From Endomicrobium sp. (GTDB taxonomy: Bacteria; Elusimicrobiota; Endomicrobiia; Endomicrobiales; Endomicrobiaceae): a DNA stretch of 64,000 nt. The stretch is taken from positions 62,001 through 126,000 of the forward strand of contig JAISHK010000004.1 in NCBI GenBank assembly GCA_031262585.1, written 5' to 3'. The position numbers and the translations under genes are program-made. The notes below the pieces were generated by a model, which saw only the letters and a program-made list of their open reading frames with translations, was not told the origin of the DNA and ran no database searches. Below are positions 51,732 to 62,670 of the stretch, piece by piece (position 1 is the stretch's first letter; every line of letters starts with the position of its first letter).

Positions 51732-52724
51732 CTAAATTCTTATTATTGCAGCACCAGATGTAAAACCACCACCAAAAGCAACTAGCTCTATAATGTCTCC
51801 TTTTTGAACTTTATTAACCTTTATGGCCTCATCCAATGCTGTAATAGTCGTCGCTGAGGAAATATTTCCTGTTTTATGAATATTAACAAAAACTCTATCC
51901 ATAGAAATCCCCAATTTTTTCGCTACTGCTTCAATTATTCTTATATTAGCTTGATGAGGAATAAAAAGCTTTATATCTTCTAATTGTTTTCCTGAAAGTT
52001 CAAGAGCTTTTTTAGCAGCAATGGCCATTTTAGGCACAGCAGCCTTGAAAACCTCTTTCCCCTGCATTTTTATCGCATGAAGTTTTTCATCCATAGTTTT
52101 TGTCGTCACAGGATTTACAGTACCACCTCCAGGTAAAAAAAGCAAATCAGAATAAGCACCTTCAGCCTCAAGATATGTTGATAAAATATCATCTTCTTCT
52201 TTAGAAGCAGATAAAATCATAGCTCCTGCTCCATCACCAAACAAAACGCAAGTATTCCTATCTGTCCAATCTACAAATTTAGATAATTCTTCAGCACCAA
52301 CTAACAGAATTGTTTTATACAAACCAGATTCAATAAAAGCTCTTGCAACCGTAAGTCCATATATAAATCCGCTACACGCTGCTGACAAATCAAAAGCAGG
52401 CGTGGATAATTTACTGCCCAATTTTTTTTGTAAAAAACACGCAGTGGAAGGAAAAAGCATATCAGGTGAAATTGTTGCCACTAAAATTAAATCTATTTGT
52501 TTTGGAGATATCTCTGCTGTTTTCAATGCTTCAATAGAAGCTTTATAAGCAATATCCGAAGTATACTCATTTTCTTCAGCTATTCTTCTCTCTTTTATCC
52601 CAGTTCTTGTGCTTATCCATTCATCAGAAGTATCAACTATTTTTTCTAAATCTACATTCGTAAGGACTTTTTTTGGGAAATATGAGCCTGTACCTAAAAT
52701 TTTTACACCATTTTTTTTATTCAT
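51732..52724 (-). CDS. fabH: Beta-ketoacyl-ACP synthase III
   Basis: 330 residues. Cysteine in FDLSAACSGFIYGL, histidine in HQANIRIIEAVA and asparagine in NIHKTGNISSAT give the catalytic triad; TRTGIKERRIA is the N-terminal signature. It starts fatty-acid synthesis from acetyl-CoA (or a branched acyl-CoA) and malonyl-ACP. It follows plsX by 11 bases. Confidence 0.98.
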   Translation of the reverse strand: MNKKNGVKILGTGSYFPKKVLTNVDLEKIVDTSDEWISTRTGIKERRIAEENEYTSDIAYKASIEALKTAEISPKQIDLILVATISPDMLFPSTACFLQKKLGSKLSTPAFDLSAACSGFIYGLTVARAFIESGLYKTILLVGAEELSKFVDWTDRNTCVLFGDGAGAMILSASKEEDDILSTYLEAEGAYSDLLFLPGGGTVNPVTTKTMDEKLHAIKMQGKEVFKAAVPKMAIAAKKALELSGKQLEDIKLFIPHQANIRIIEAVAKKLGISMDRVFVNIHKTGNISSATTITALDEAIKVNKVQKGDIIELVAFGGGFTSGAAIIRI

Positions 52725-52735
52725 TATCTAACACC

Positions 52736-53743
52736 TTATAATTTATACTTCACTATTGCTTCTTTAATCTCGTGTACAAGATTATTTTTCACAGCTCTTG
52801 CACCTGCTAAAATTGCATTCTTCACAGCTTTAGCATTTGAACTACCATGCCCTATTATACAAATACCATCAACACCCAAAAGTGGCGCCCCACCAGTTTC
52901 AGTATAGTCAACTCTTTTTTTTATATCTTTTATTGCAAGCCATAAGAATGGAAGAGATGCCCACGCTACTGGATGTTGCTTTAATGCTTTTTTTATAAGT
53001 TTGAACATCATACTAGCAAGTCCCTCCCCAAATTTTAGTATTATATTTCCTACAAACCCGTCACATATAACAACATCAGCCTTCGCTCTAGGAATGTCCC
53101 TACCCTCAATATTTCCAATAAAATTAATACCAATTTTTTGAAACAACTCAAAAGCAGACAACGTAAGAGCGTTACCCTTTGTAGATTCTTCTCCTATTGA
53201 AACCAAACCTACTTTTGGACTTTTAATACCAGTAACTTTTTCACAAAACAAGCTAGCCATTATACCAAATTGTACAAGATGCTCTGGCTTACAATCAACA
53301 TTAGCTCCCACATCAGAAATTATACAATGTCCACTAATAGTAGGGAAAGAGGTTGAAATAACAGGTCTTAAAACACCATCGATTCTTTTTAAATAAAAAA
53401 GAGCAGCGGCCATTGCAGCACCAGAATTTCCCATAGAAATAAAAGCGTCAGCTTTTCCATCTGCAACAAGTTTTGCACAAACAGATAAAGAAGAATCCTT
53501 TTTCTGTCGAACAGTTCTCGCAGGTTGATCAGTCATATAAACAACTTCCGTTGCATTAATTATTTCTACGTTAAGAGACATAATATCAAATTGTTTACTA
53601 TGTTTTAACATCTCCTCCATTATAATTTTCTTATGCCCCACAAGTAGAATTTTATAATTAGATTCTTTGGCCGCTAGAAGTGCACCTTCAACTGTTGATA
53701 CCGGAGCAAAATCACCACCCATTACATCAAGAGCAATTCTCAT
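52736..53743 (-). CDS. plsX: Phosphate acyltransferase PlsX
   Basis: 335 residues. N-terminal IALDVMGGDFAP, then MGNSGAAMAAALF, SDVGANVDCKPEHL, DGFVGNIILKFGEG and GGAPLLGVDGICIIGHGSSN. It converts acyl-ACP to acyl-phosphate for phospholipid synthesis (with PlsY, not here). ATG overlaps the rpmF stop (ATGA). Conserved rpmF-plsX-fabH order. Confidence 0.98.
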   Translation of the reverse strand: MRIALDVMGGDFAPVSTVEGALLAAKESNYKILLVGHKKIIMEEMLKHSKQFDIMSLNVEIINATEVVYMTDQPARTVRQKKDSSLSVCAKLVADGKADAFISMGNSGAAMAAALFYLKRIDGVLRPVISTSFPTISGHCIISDVGANVDCKPEHLVQFGIMASLFCEKVTGIKSPKVGLVSIGEESTKGNALTLSAFELFQKIGINFIGNIEGRDIPRAKADVVICDGFVGNIILKFGEGLASMMFKLIKKALKQHPVAWASLPFLWLAIKDIKKRVDYTETGGAPLLGVDGICIIGHGSSNAKAVKNAILAGARAVKNNLVHEIKEAIVKYKL

Positions 53744-53961
53744 TTATTATTGTCCACTTGGGTTACTTGTTCAACTTTTTTTACTTTTCTGGCAATAACA
53801 AGTTTACCATTATAAAAACCACACTCAGAACATACCATATGAGGCATTTTAGTAAGGCCACAATTTGAACATTTGTTCGTATTCGGAACATCAAGTTTTG
53901 AATTTGCCGATCTTCTACAATCTCTGCGATGCGGCGTATGTTTTCTTTTTGGATTTGGCAT
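53740..53961 (-). CDS. rpmF: 50S ribosomal protein L32
   Basis: 73 residues. MPNPKRKHTPHRRDCRRSAN is the L32 start, and two CxxC pairs (CSNCG and CSECG) form a zinc site, so this is the zinc-binding version. A C-terminal tail of about 20 residues (KVEQVTQVDNNK) is longer than in many L32 proteins. It precedes plsX as in most bacteria; the usual yceD partner upstream is decayed. Confidence 0.97.
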   Translation of the reverse strand: MPNPKRKHTPHRRDCRRSANSKLDVPNTNKCSNCGLTKMPHMVCSECGFYNGKLVIARKVKKVEQVTQVDNNK

Positions 53962-54059
53962 TTTACTTCCCCCAATATTTTATTAACAATTCTATCCATC
54001 TTTTTTTATAAGTCTAGTCTCACTATCAATACATAAACAAGAATTTTTTTACCTTTACG

Positions 54060-54436
54060 ATACCGACATTCTTTAGATACTCTAAACACTCCAGTACAAC
54101 TTATTACCACACAAAGAATTCCTAGGTAATTTAAGCAACAATAATTGACATACTTACTCTACAACATCAACAATTTCATTTTTAACATCTATTTTATTAT
54201 TTATAGGAATTTTTAAAGCTAAAGAGTGAGTATAAACATCAAGACAACAAAAGCACTCGAGATAAACAAAACTTTCTATTTTAACATTAATGTATAATCT
54301 TATTGGATAATTTACCAGCTTTAAAAGGCACCAAAACATTAAATTTACAACCAAAAATTCGAGACACATAAAACTGTTTTAGTTCAATGACACCTGTTTT
54401 CAAAAAATTACACAATTTCAGTATTAATTTTTTCAT
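54060..54436 (-). pseudogene. Decayed YceD/DUF177 gene
   Basis: From an ATG at 54436 the minus strand gives MKKLILKL, then after a frame change the 54154-54369 frame with KIESFVYLECFCCLDVYTHSL and IDVKNEIVDVVE, then past a stop CQLLLLKLPRNSLCGN. This matches DUF177 order: a cysteine pair region, an acidic stretch, and the LLLxLPxxxLC motif before the C-terminal cysteines. The gene normally sits just before rpmF, as here. DUF177 proteins affect 23S rRNA or lipid-linked ribosome maturation; here it is lost. Confidence 0.85.
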
Positions 54437-54463
54437 AACAATGTCCAGATTATAAGATGTTAT

Positions 54464-55672
54464 TTATTTACTTGTCAATCTTTTTTTAGCTTCTCTTGCT
54501 ATCATCAATTCTTCATTTGTAGGAATTATCATAACTTTCACTCTAGAATTCTTCGTTGAAATAAATCTTTCATACGTACAATGCTCATAATTTTTTTCTT
54601 TATCTATTTCAATGCCTAAAGCACAAAAATTCTTACATACAGCCTCTCTTATAAAAGCAGAATTTTCACCAATTCCAGCAGTAAAAATTAAAGCATCAAT
54701 TCCATTTAATATTCCATAATAGGCACCTATATATCTTTTAATACTATATATAAACATTTCAAAAGCAAGCATTGCTTTTCTGTTTCCATCATTGACTGCT
54801 TGAACAATAGTTCTCATATCACCCGAAAGACCAGAAATTCCAGCTAAACCACTTTTTTTATTTAACATATCATTCAAAACTGAACTATCTTTGTAAGTGG
54901 GATATTTATCCAAAAGATAAGCTATAATCGCAGGATCTATACTGCCACATCTTGTCCCCATTATAACTCCTTCAAGAGGAGTAAATCCCATAGAAGTATC
55001 TATAACATTTCCTTTTTCTATCGCTGTTATGCTACTGCCATTACCCAAATGAGCAGTAATTAAATTCACTTCATTCAAAGATTTTTTCAACATTTTTGCA
55101 GCTTTTTGCGAAACGTAATTATGCGATGTTCCATGGAAACCATACTTTCTTATATGGTCTTTCTCATAAAATTCATAAGGAAGAGCGTATACATAAGCAT
55201 AATCCGGCATTGTATGATAAAAAGCAGTATCAAACACTAAAACTGATGGTATACTTGGAAGCATTTTTTCTATAGCGATAATTCCAGCATAATGAGCTGG
55301 ATTATGCAACGGTGCTATAGAAAAACTATTTTTTAAATCCTCTTTTACTTTATCATTAACTAAAACTGTTTCAAAAAATTTATCGCCACCATGTACTACT
55401 CTATGTCCTACAACAGCAATTTCTTTTATATTCAAAATACTCCCAGATTTTTCATCCAAAAGTTCTTCTATCATAAGTTCAACAGCTTCTGTATGATTTG
55501 CAATTTTGACACTTTCTTTCTTTTCATCACTTTTAACGGTCTGTCTTCTATAAAACGCTTCTGGAAGTCCTATGCATTCAATTAGTCCCCAGGCAATTTT
55601 TTTCTCTTTCTCCATTTCAAACAATGCATACTTAACCGATGACGAACCGCAATTAACAACTAATATCTTCAT
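54464..55672 (-). CDS. ackA: Acetate kinase
   Basis: 402 residues. N-terminal [69 protein letters not shown] and FTAGIGENS are all present. It interconverts acetyl-phosphate and acetate with ADP/ATP, a source of ATP by fermentation. Phosphotransacetylase (pta) is not in the window. About 27 bases separate its stop from the yceD remnant. Confidence 0.98.
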   Translation of the reverse strand: MKILVVNCGSSSVKYALFEMEKEKKIAWGLIECIGLPEAFYRRQTVKSDEKKESVKIANHTEAVELMIEELLDEKSGSILNIKEIAVVGHRVVHGGDKFFETVLVNDKVKEDLKNSFSIAPLHNPAHYAGIIAIEKMLPSIPSVLVFDTAFYHTMPDYAYVYALPYEFYEKDHIRKYGFHGTSHNYVSQKAAKMLKKSLNEVNLITAHLGNGSSITAIEKGNVIDTSMGFTPLEGVIMGTRCGSIDPAIIAYLLDKYPTYKDSSVLNDMLNKKSGLAGISGLSGDMRTIVQAVNDGNRKAMLAFEMFIYSIKRYIGAYYGILNGIDALIFTAGIGENSAFIREAVCKNFCALGIEIDKEKNYEHCTYERFISTKNSRVKVMIIPTNEELMIAREAKKRLTSK

Positions 55673-56041
55673 AATATTCTAACTCCCATTTATATACTCT
55701 AATTTTACCAATTTTTCATAATCATTTTTCTTCATAATCTTCAACAAAAAATATATCTCTAAATATTCAAAAATAATTAAGAAACACAATCATATTTTAT
55801 TGATACTGCAGGACATCTCATGACAATACTTTGATAAGTTTAATTATAACTTATAATATTTAACTCCAACATTAATATTTATATCCAAATCAAAAATCAT
55901 AAACACTTTCTCTACTTTATAAGTAATAAAATTATTAACATATTTTTACCGATTCTCTGATTCTATAGTATTTTTTAATTATTGTCAACACTTTAAATTA
56001 TTTTTAGATAAAGTATATTGATTTTATGTAAGATAAGGTTT
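55673..56041. other. Spacer between rsmI and ackA
   Basis: About 370 bases, AT-rich, no ORF. It should contain the ackA promoter and RBS; no clear regulatory motif was picked out. Confidence 0.5.
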
Positions 56042-56731
56042 CTATTTCGTTTTATCATTAGAATATATTAAAATCACAAATTCACCAAGCAAACCTTGTC
56101 TATTTTTTATATTTTCTAATACTTCTTCTATCGTTCCTCTTATGAACTCTTCAAATTTTTTCGTTAACTCTCTTGCAAGACAAATATTAGCATTCCTACC
56201 AAAAACATCAAAACATATTTCAACTGTTTTTAATATTCTGTGTGGAGACTCATAAAAAATAATTGTTTTTTGTAAATTGGCCAACTCTAAAAGTTCTTTT
56301 TTCATTTTTCCAGGTTTTCTCTTCAAAAAACCACAAAATATAAAACCACTTGTTGGAAGACCAGAACCTACAAGTGCAGTTATAAATGCACTCGCACCAG
56401 GTAAAACTTCAACTTTTATACCCTTATTTATTGATTCTTTAATCAAATTATTACCTGGATCTGAAATACCTGGAGTACCTGCATCCGAAACAAGAGTAAT
56501 TTTTCGCCCTTCTGACAACTTATCCAAAATATGTCTTACTTTATACTGCTCATTATAAGAGTAAAAGCTTATTAAAGGTTTAGAAATTTTAAAATGAGAC
56601 AAAAGTTTCAAACTTTGTCTAGTATCTTCACAAGCGATTAAATCACATTCTTTAAGAATTCTTAAAGCTCTTAAAGTTATATCTTCAAGATTCCCTATAG
56701 GTGTTGAAACTACATACAAAACCCCATTCAT
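56042..56731 (-). CDS. rsmI: 16S rRNA C1402 2'-O-ribose methyltransferase
   Basis: 229 residues, tetrapyrrole-methylase fold. LYVVSTPIGNLEDITLRALRIL, CEDTRQSLKLL, VSDAGTPGISDPG, GFLKRKPGK and FYESPHRI are the family motifs. Somewhat shorter than the E. coli protein (about 286), lacking the C-terminal extension, as in many bacteria. It acts on the same nucleotide as RsmH (18787-19662). Confidence 0.97.
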   Translation of the reverse strand: MNGVLYVVSTPIGNLEDITLRALRILKECDLIACEDTRQSLKLLSHFKISKPLISFYSYNEQYKVRHILDKLSEGRKITLVSDAGTPGISDPGNNLIKESINKGIKVEVLPGASAFITALVGSGLPTSGFIFCGFLKRKPGKMKKELLELANLQKTIIFYESPHRILKTVEICFDVFGRNANICLARELTKKFEEFIRGTIEEVLENIKNRQGLLGEFVILIYSNDKTK

Positions 56732-58414
56732 TATAAGTTATCCTTTTTTAGTACATTTACAAAAATATGTACAACTTTTAGATCAAATTGTTTTTTAATC
56801 TTTTAACAAGTGCTGAAATTGCAATTTTTTCATAAAGATCCTCTGTGTGATTTACTTGAAATCATAGAAAATCATAAGGTATAATTACAGCAATTATTCT
56901 GAAGCCTAAATTTCTCTTCACCAGGCAATACTTGAGTATAATCATGACTTCATATATATTTCACCTAATGATATTAAGCTAAAGATAAAAATCCATTTGA
57001 GCAGTTTCATTATATTTTAAAATAGAGTCATTTTCATGATATATTTTTGGTTTATCAACTTACTATTTTCTTGTAAAATATACTCTGATATTCCTTTTTT
57101 TCTATATCATGTATTAAAGCGCATATTTAATTGATTCACTATTTTAGGAAAAACCCATTCTCAACTATAAACATCGTACAATGTTTTACTTTGGTTAGCA
57201 TAAGCAAAAGTATAAAAGTCTTTACATCAATACAAAAATTTTAAATATCATTGAATCCAATTTTCCTAAACTAAACGCTACTAACGTCCAATATAACAAG
57301 AAATTTCAAATCTTTTTTTCAAATGGCGATCTGAAATAAAAGATTTGGATTTAGATTTGCATCTATTACTTATTATTTTTTGCAAAATCTTAAATCTTTT
57401 TCTATATCTAACAACCAAAACAAAATCACTTTTTCGTGCTTATATATAATACCAGACATTTTTTCGCATATTTTAATGTAAACAAAAGATCTTAAGTTTT
57501 CAGATGAATTTTTTGATATCGCAATGTAAAACTCATATTATTTTCACATTTTTTAAGCAGTAATGCTCTATAAAAGTCCTCTTCATTAGTTTATTAATAA
57601 CTTATCTACCACAAAATCTAATAAAATTACTTTTTAAAAAACTGTGGTTTCAATAAAAAAACATCAATATTTATTAAGCAACAATAACAAATTATTGATA
57701 GCGGTGACTTATTAATTTTGTTGTTAAGAGCTTTATTATCTCTACTTTTAAAAAATAAAACCTCCGAAACAAAATCAAAAATCATTGTTAATAAAAAATT
57801 TAATTTTTTTTCAAAATAAATTTTCATAGTTTCTAGCCACATCAGAAGAACTTCTCGCTATTTATCACAAATCTAATATTTTAAACTACTTCTCAAATTT
57901 CAATTTAAAGTATGACTATTGTTCATTTAAAACATTAAATAAACAATATTTTGGCATTACAAGAGTATTTTAACTAGCAATAATATAATTTTAAAAAACA
58001 TATCCAATATGCCAAAGAATGATTATATTTACCAACATTTATAATCAACTTAAAGATTCTAAACTTACTTTTACATCAAAATATTTATAAGCATTTGAGT
58101 CACTAAAATTCATATTTATAACATTATAAACCCTTGAAACAACTAAGGCGCTATCAAAAACATCATCATATTTTCTTGCTATTCCCTATCATAAATATGG
58201 TACGAATTTCCCAATAAGCAACATATATCCAAGTAGAATTTTGATGTAATATAATAATTTTTGTTCCATTATGTGTTTTGAATAATTCATAATTTATCAA
58301 TAACATCAGGATTTATCATACTTTTTTACTAAAACTAAAAAATTTATCTATAAAACCTATATCGAGTTCTCTAAAAATATATTTAAAAATTTATTTGCAA
58401 TAAATAAATCTCAA
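56732..58414. other. Gene-poor region of 1.7 kb
   Basis: No intact gene. Minus-strand bits such as DYTQVLPGEEKFRLQNN (about 56950-56895) and the 57627-57842 frame may be remains of one or more dead genes; no family was recognised. Frequent stops in all frames. Confidence 0.45.
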
Positions 58415-59374
58415 ATGAAGCAAAAAATTTACCTTTATTTAGACTTATTCGCGGACATAAAATCAATAAGTTTTTAAACTGCTTAAAAGATCCAGCAGTG
58501 CAAAAACTATTTTAAAAATCAATAAAAAAGTTTTTGTCGATTAAAGTATATGAAATTGCAAAGCTATTCTTACAATCATTTAAACTTCCTAAAAATACAA
58601 TATGAAAATTGTTCTTTTAATAGAACTAATTATCCAAAATCATTAATTTTTCCAGATAAACTTCTTCCTCTACAAAAAAAGGAATATTCTAGAAAAAGAT
58701 TTTGACTCAATATCAATGTTAAAAAAATAAGTAAACACAGAAAGCAGTTACATCTAAATCTACATCATATTTTGCTAAAATAGTATTAGCTCTGCAAGAT
58801 GAATAGACACATTTTAATCTCAAAAAAACAAATCAAAAACTATAGTTGTTTTAGAGAATGGCTACTTGTAAATTATCATCACAAAAATGCAAAACTTCAA
58901 GAGACAATCTCGCAAAATGAAGTAATTATAAGCGTATTTCATCTTAAACATTAACTTGATAAAAAACTTTTCTTAAAAGGAACAAAATAATACAGATTTT
59001 TCAAAAAGTCATACTGTCACAAAAGTCTTTATTTGAAAGCAGAATCTATAACAGTTAACTTTCATGCCAAGGACATGAAAGATGTTTTTGCTGTTCCAGG
59101 AAATATTTATTTAAATGTATTAAAGAAAAAAATAAACTTATACAAAAGATATTCACTCTACATTAACTCCACAGAATATAACAAATCTTGATTGAATTCG
59201 CAAAAATTAATCAAAAGTAATCTACAAAACCTTAATAAACTTGAACTTTCTATTATTAATTTGATAGAAAGTAACAATTACGAATTCCATCAAGATTTAA
59301 TAGTTCAAAAATTGAACGGTAATACTTCAAATATTACACACAAAACTTTTAAATTTTGGTTAAACACTCATTAA
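58415..59374 (+). pseudogene. dprA: Decayed DNA-uptake protein DprA
   Basis: Pieces follow DprA order on the plus strand: LIRGHKINKFLNCLKDPA (N-terminal helix-hairpin region), NYPKSLIF and ILEKDFDSIS, SARW-IDTF in place of SGLARGIDT, an ISQNEVIISVF piece, DKKLFLKGTK, KAESITV, the well-kept KDVFAVPGNIY, and a winged-helix tail (LNKLELSIINLIESNN...) in the 59192-59374 frame. Stops and frameshifts separate them. DprA loads RecA on incoming single strands in transformation. It sits just before topA, its common neighbour. Confidence 0.88.
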
Positions 59375-59446
59375 TTTAGCTTCAGGACAAATATATACGA
59401 ATATTCCAATAACATTGGCAAAATTAATAACACAAAAGGAGCAAAA

Positions 59447-61642
59447 ATGCCCAAATATTTAGTAATAGTAGAATCACCAGCAAAAGAAAAAACCATATCA
59501 AATATTTTAGGCAAAGATTTCATTGTAAAAAGTTCTTACGGACATATAAGAGATCTACCTAAAAGCAAATTGGGCATTGACATTGAAAATAATTTTAAAC
59601 CAACATACATAAACATACCTAAAGCAAAAAAAATTATATCTTATTTAAAAAAAGCTACTAAAAACACAGATAAAATTTATCTTGCTACAGATTTTGATCG
59701 CGAAGGCGAAGCCATAGCATGGCATTTAAAAGAAACTTTAAAACTTTCTGATTCTGAAATTTCACGAATAACCTTTCACGAAATTACAACAAATGCTATT
59801 CTTGATTCCCTAAAACATCCTAGAGGATTAGACATGGGATTAGTAAATAGTCAACAAGCACGCAGACTTTTAGATAGACTTGTAGGTTATAAACTCTCTC
59901 CTCTTCTATGGAAAAAAGTAAAACTCGGACTTTCAGCTGGAAGAGTGCAATCTGTAGCTGTAATGATCATATGCACAAGAGAAGAAGAAATTAAAAATTT
60001 TACACCTATAGAATATTGGAAAATTGAAGCAGAACTTACAAAGTTTAAAAAAGACACTATACCTTTTAAAGCACAACTTTTCTCAAAAAACAACATTGAT
60101 TTTGACAAATTATTCATTAAAAATAAAGAACAAGCTAATACAATATTAAAAGAACTTGAAAATGCATCATATGTTGTTCAATCTATCAATAAAAAACAAA
60201 AAAAATGTTCTCCTTATGCACCTTATACCACATCTACTATGCAACAGGACGCTTCAAAGAAACTTAACTTTTCTGCTTCCAAAACAATGTTAATAGCTCA
60301 AAAACTATATGAGGGTATAAACATAGGCACAACTATATGCGTGGGTCTTATAACTTACATGAGAACAGATTCGCTAAACATAGCCAAAAATGTTCAAGAA
60401 GAAACTTTAAAATTCATTGAATCTTCATATGGGAACAATTTTATTCCAAAAGTTCCAAGAATTTACAAAACAAAATCCAAAAGCGCTCAAGAAGCACACG
60501 AAGCCATAAGACCTACTTCATCAAATAGAATACCGACAAATATAAAACAATATTTGTCGCCGGATGAATTCAAACTTTATAATTTAATATGGAAAAGATT
60601 TTTAGCAAGTCAAATGACAGATGCTATATATGACATTACAACTGTTGAAATATCAGCAAAAAAATATTTATTTAAGACTTCAAAAAGCACTTTACTTTTT
60701 GAGGGATTTTTAAAAATATATTGTGAAAACAACAATAATGAAAAAGAAATAAAAATACCATCATTAATTGAACATGAAAATTTAAACCTTTTACAAATAA
60801 ACACGGAACAACATTTTACAGAACCACCACCTCGCTACAGTGAAGCAAGTTTAATTAAAGTTTTAGAAGAGCATGGTATTGGAAGACCATCAACTTATGC
60901 CCCAACAATAAAAATTATACTAGATAGGTCATATGTAAAACTTGACGGCAAAAAATTTGTCCCTACAACTCTTGGAATAGTTGTCAATGATATCCTAAAA
61001 AATCACTTTGATAATATAATTAACGTTAAATTTACTGCAGAAGTTGAAGAAAAGCTTAATAAAATCGCCGAAAACAAAGAGATATGGCAGAACGTTTTAA
61101 AATATTTATATAAGTCTCTTGAAAAAGATTTAATTGAAGCAGAGAAAAATCTACAAAAACGAAAAATTCAACCTCAAGTAACAACTGTAATATGCACAAA
61201 TTGCGGCAAATATATGGCTATAAGAAAGTCTAGAAACGGTCAATTTTTAGGATGTCTCGGATATCCGGAATGCAAAACAACAATACAATTAAATAAAGAT
61301 GAAAACATCAATGTAACACCACAAGAAACAGATATAAAATGTAACAAATGCGGAAGTTTATTAATCAAAAAAATTGGATTTAATAGAAAGGAATATTTCA
61401 CCTGCAAAAATTATCCAATATGTAAAACAACATATAACATTGACAAAAATGGCGACAAAGTTATAAAATTAGAGCCTCAACTCACCAAAATTAAATGCGG
61501 CAAATGCGGTTCTAAAATGCTTAAAAGAATAGGGAAAAGAGGACCTTTCCTCACATGTTCGGCATTCCCAAAATGCAGGAATTTACAATGGATAAAAATA
61601 TCAGAAAAGCAAAAAGCAACAACATCTTTACCTGTGAAATAA
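59447..61642 (+). CDS. topA: DNA topoisomerase I
   Basis: 731 residues. Toprim domain MPKYLVIVESPAKEKTI at 1-110 with DFDREGEAIAWHL; active tyrosine in GLITYMRTDS; and the HEAIRPT and GIGRPSTYAPTI motifs. Three C-terminal zinc ribbons follow (CTNCG...CLGYPEC, CNKCG...CKNYPIC, CGKCG...CSAFPKC). It relaxes negative supercoils behind RNA polymerase. AAAAGGAGC precedes ATG. The xer gene starts inside its 3' end. Confidence 0.98.
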   Translation: MPKYLVIVESPAKEKTISNILGKDFIVKSSYGHIRDLPKSKLGIDIENNFKPTYINIPKAKKIISYLKKATKNTDKIYLATDFDREGEAIAWHLKETLKLSDSEISRITFHEITTNAILDSLKHPRGLDMGLVNSQQARRLLDRLVGYKLSPLLWKKVKLGLSAGRVQSVAVMIICTREEEIKNFTPIEYWKIEAELTKFKKDTIPFKAQLFSKNNIDFDKLFIKNKEQANTILKELENASYVVQSINKKQKKCSPYAPYTTSTMQQDASKKLNFSASKTMLIAQKLYEGINIGTTICVGLITYMRTDSLNIAKNVQEETLKFIESSYGNNFIPKVPRIYKTKSKSAQEAHEAIRPTSSNRIPTNIKQYLSPDEFKLYNLIWKRFLASQMTDAIYDITTVEISAKKYLFKTSKSTLLFEGFLKIYCENNNNEKEIKIPSLIEHENLNLLQINTEQHFTEPPPRYSEASLIKVLEEHGIGRPSTYAPTIKIILDRSYVKLDGKKFVPTTLGIVVNDILKNHFDNIINVKFTAEVEEKLNKIAENKEIWQNVLKYLYKSLEKDLIEAEKNLQKRKIQPQVTTVICTNCGKYMAIRKSRNGQFLGCLGYPECKTTIQLNKDENINVTPQETDIKCNKCGSLLIKKIGFNRKEYFTCKNYPICKTTYNIDKNGDKVIKLEPQLTKIKCGKCGSKMLKRIGKRGPFLTCSAFPKCRNLQWIKISEKQKATTSLPVK

Positions 61643-62646
61643 TTGCAGAAAAAGACAAAGAACAAATATTTTTTTTAAAAAAATATTTCAAAGCTGGAAA
61701 AAATTTCTTTTTGCATACTTTAAGATCTTATACAAAAGATATATTTGATTTGGTAATTTTTGCACAAAAAAAACGACTGAATTTATACAATATAAAAAAG
61801 CATGATATAAGAACTCTTTTTGGAGAATTAAATAAAAAAAATCCAAGTGAAGAAACTTTGGGGGAAAAATTTGCCGCAATTCGCTTATTATATAAATTTT
61901 TAATAATAAACAATGTTGTCAACAAAAATCCTTTGGGAAATATCATTGCCACTCAAAAAAATAAAAAAGAATCATTGTTCTTGACAGAAAATGAAATTCA
62001 AACACTTCTTAATATTCATAATATCAAATTAAGAAATAAAACTATGATTGAATTGCTTTATTTTTGTGAACTTAGAATTGAAGAATTAATTAATTTAAAC
62101 TTAAAGAATATAGATTTTATATCAAATATTGTCATTGTACTAGTTGGCGAGCAATATTTAAATGCCATCAGAGATTATATAAACGAGCGACGTAGTCTTG
62201 ATCTTACATGTGATATAAATTTTCCACTATTTTTAAGTTATCATCTAAAAAGATTAAATCAAAAAACTGTAAGAAGAAATATATATAGATTATTTATTAA
62301 AGCTGACTTCAAAAAAAAAGTAAGTTCTCACACTTTAAAACATACATTCGCAACTCATCTACTTGATAGAAAATGCGATTTAAAAAGTATTCAAGAAATG
62401 CTTGAACATAAGAACCTCGTCAGTACACAAATTTATACACATGTTACAATAGAAAGACTAAAAGAAATTTATAAGAAAACTCATCCAAGATTTGTTATAG
62501 TACCCGAAAAATTATCTTCTACTAAACCAAATTACAAAATTCATAAAATTGAAAAAATAAAACTAGAAAATCTGAAAAAAGTTTACGAGAAAGTTCATTT
62601 AAGAAAACAATATTCCATAATAAAGTACATATATAATTACAACTAA
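61588..62646 (+). CDS. XerC/D-like tyrosine recombinase with altered active site
   Basis: Start uncertain: frame opens at 61555; ATG 61588 follows AGGAA and gives about 352 residues, overlapping topA by 55 bases. An N-terminal SAM-like core-binding domain (FLHTLRSYTKDIF) and catalytic domain are clear. Arg-I is present (ELRIEEL), as are His (SHTLKH), the second His (EMLEHKN) and Tyr (QIYTHVT). But HxxR reads HTLK, and the beta-hairpin with the catalytic lysine is about ten residues short (IVIVLVGEQYL). A 50-residue C-terminal extension is unusual. The frame is intact, yet cleavage activity is doubtful. Confidence 0.85.
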   Translation: MDKNIRKAKSNNIFTCEIIAEKDKEQIFFLKKYFKAGKNFFLHTLRSYTKDIFDLVIFAQKKRLNLYNIKKHDIRTLFGELNKKNPSEETLGEKFAAIRLLYKFLIINNVVNKNPLGNIIATQKNKKESLFLTENEIQTLLNIHNIKLRNKTMIELLYFCELRIEELINLNLKNIDFISNIVIVLVGEQYLNAIRDYINERRSLDLTCDINFPLFLSYHLKRLNQKTVRRNIYRLFIKADFKKKVSSHTLKHTFATHLLDRKCDLKSIQEMLEHKNLVSTQIYTHVTIERLKEIYKKTHPRFVIVPEKLSSTKPNYKIHKIEKIKLENLKKVYEKVHLRKQYSIIKYIYNYN

Positions 62647-62670
62647 TTTAAAATCACTTAAGGATTTGAC

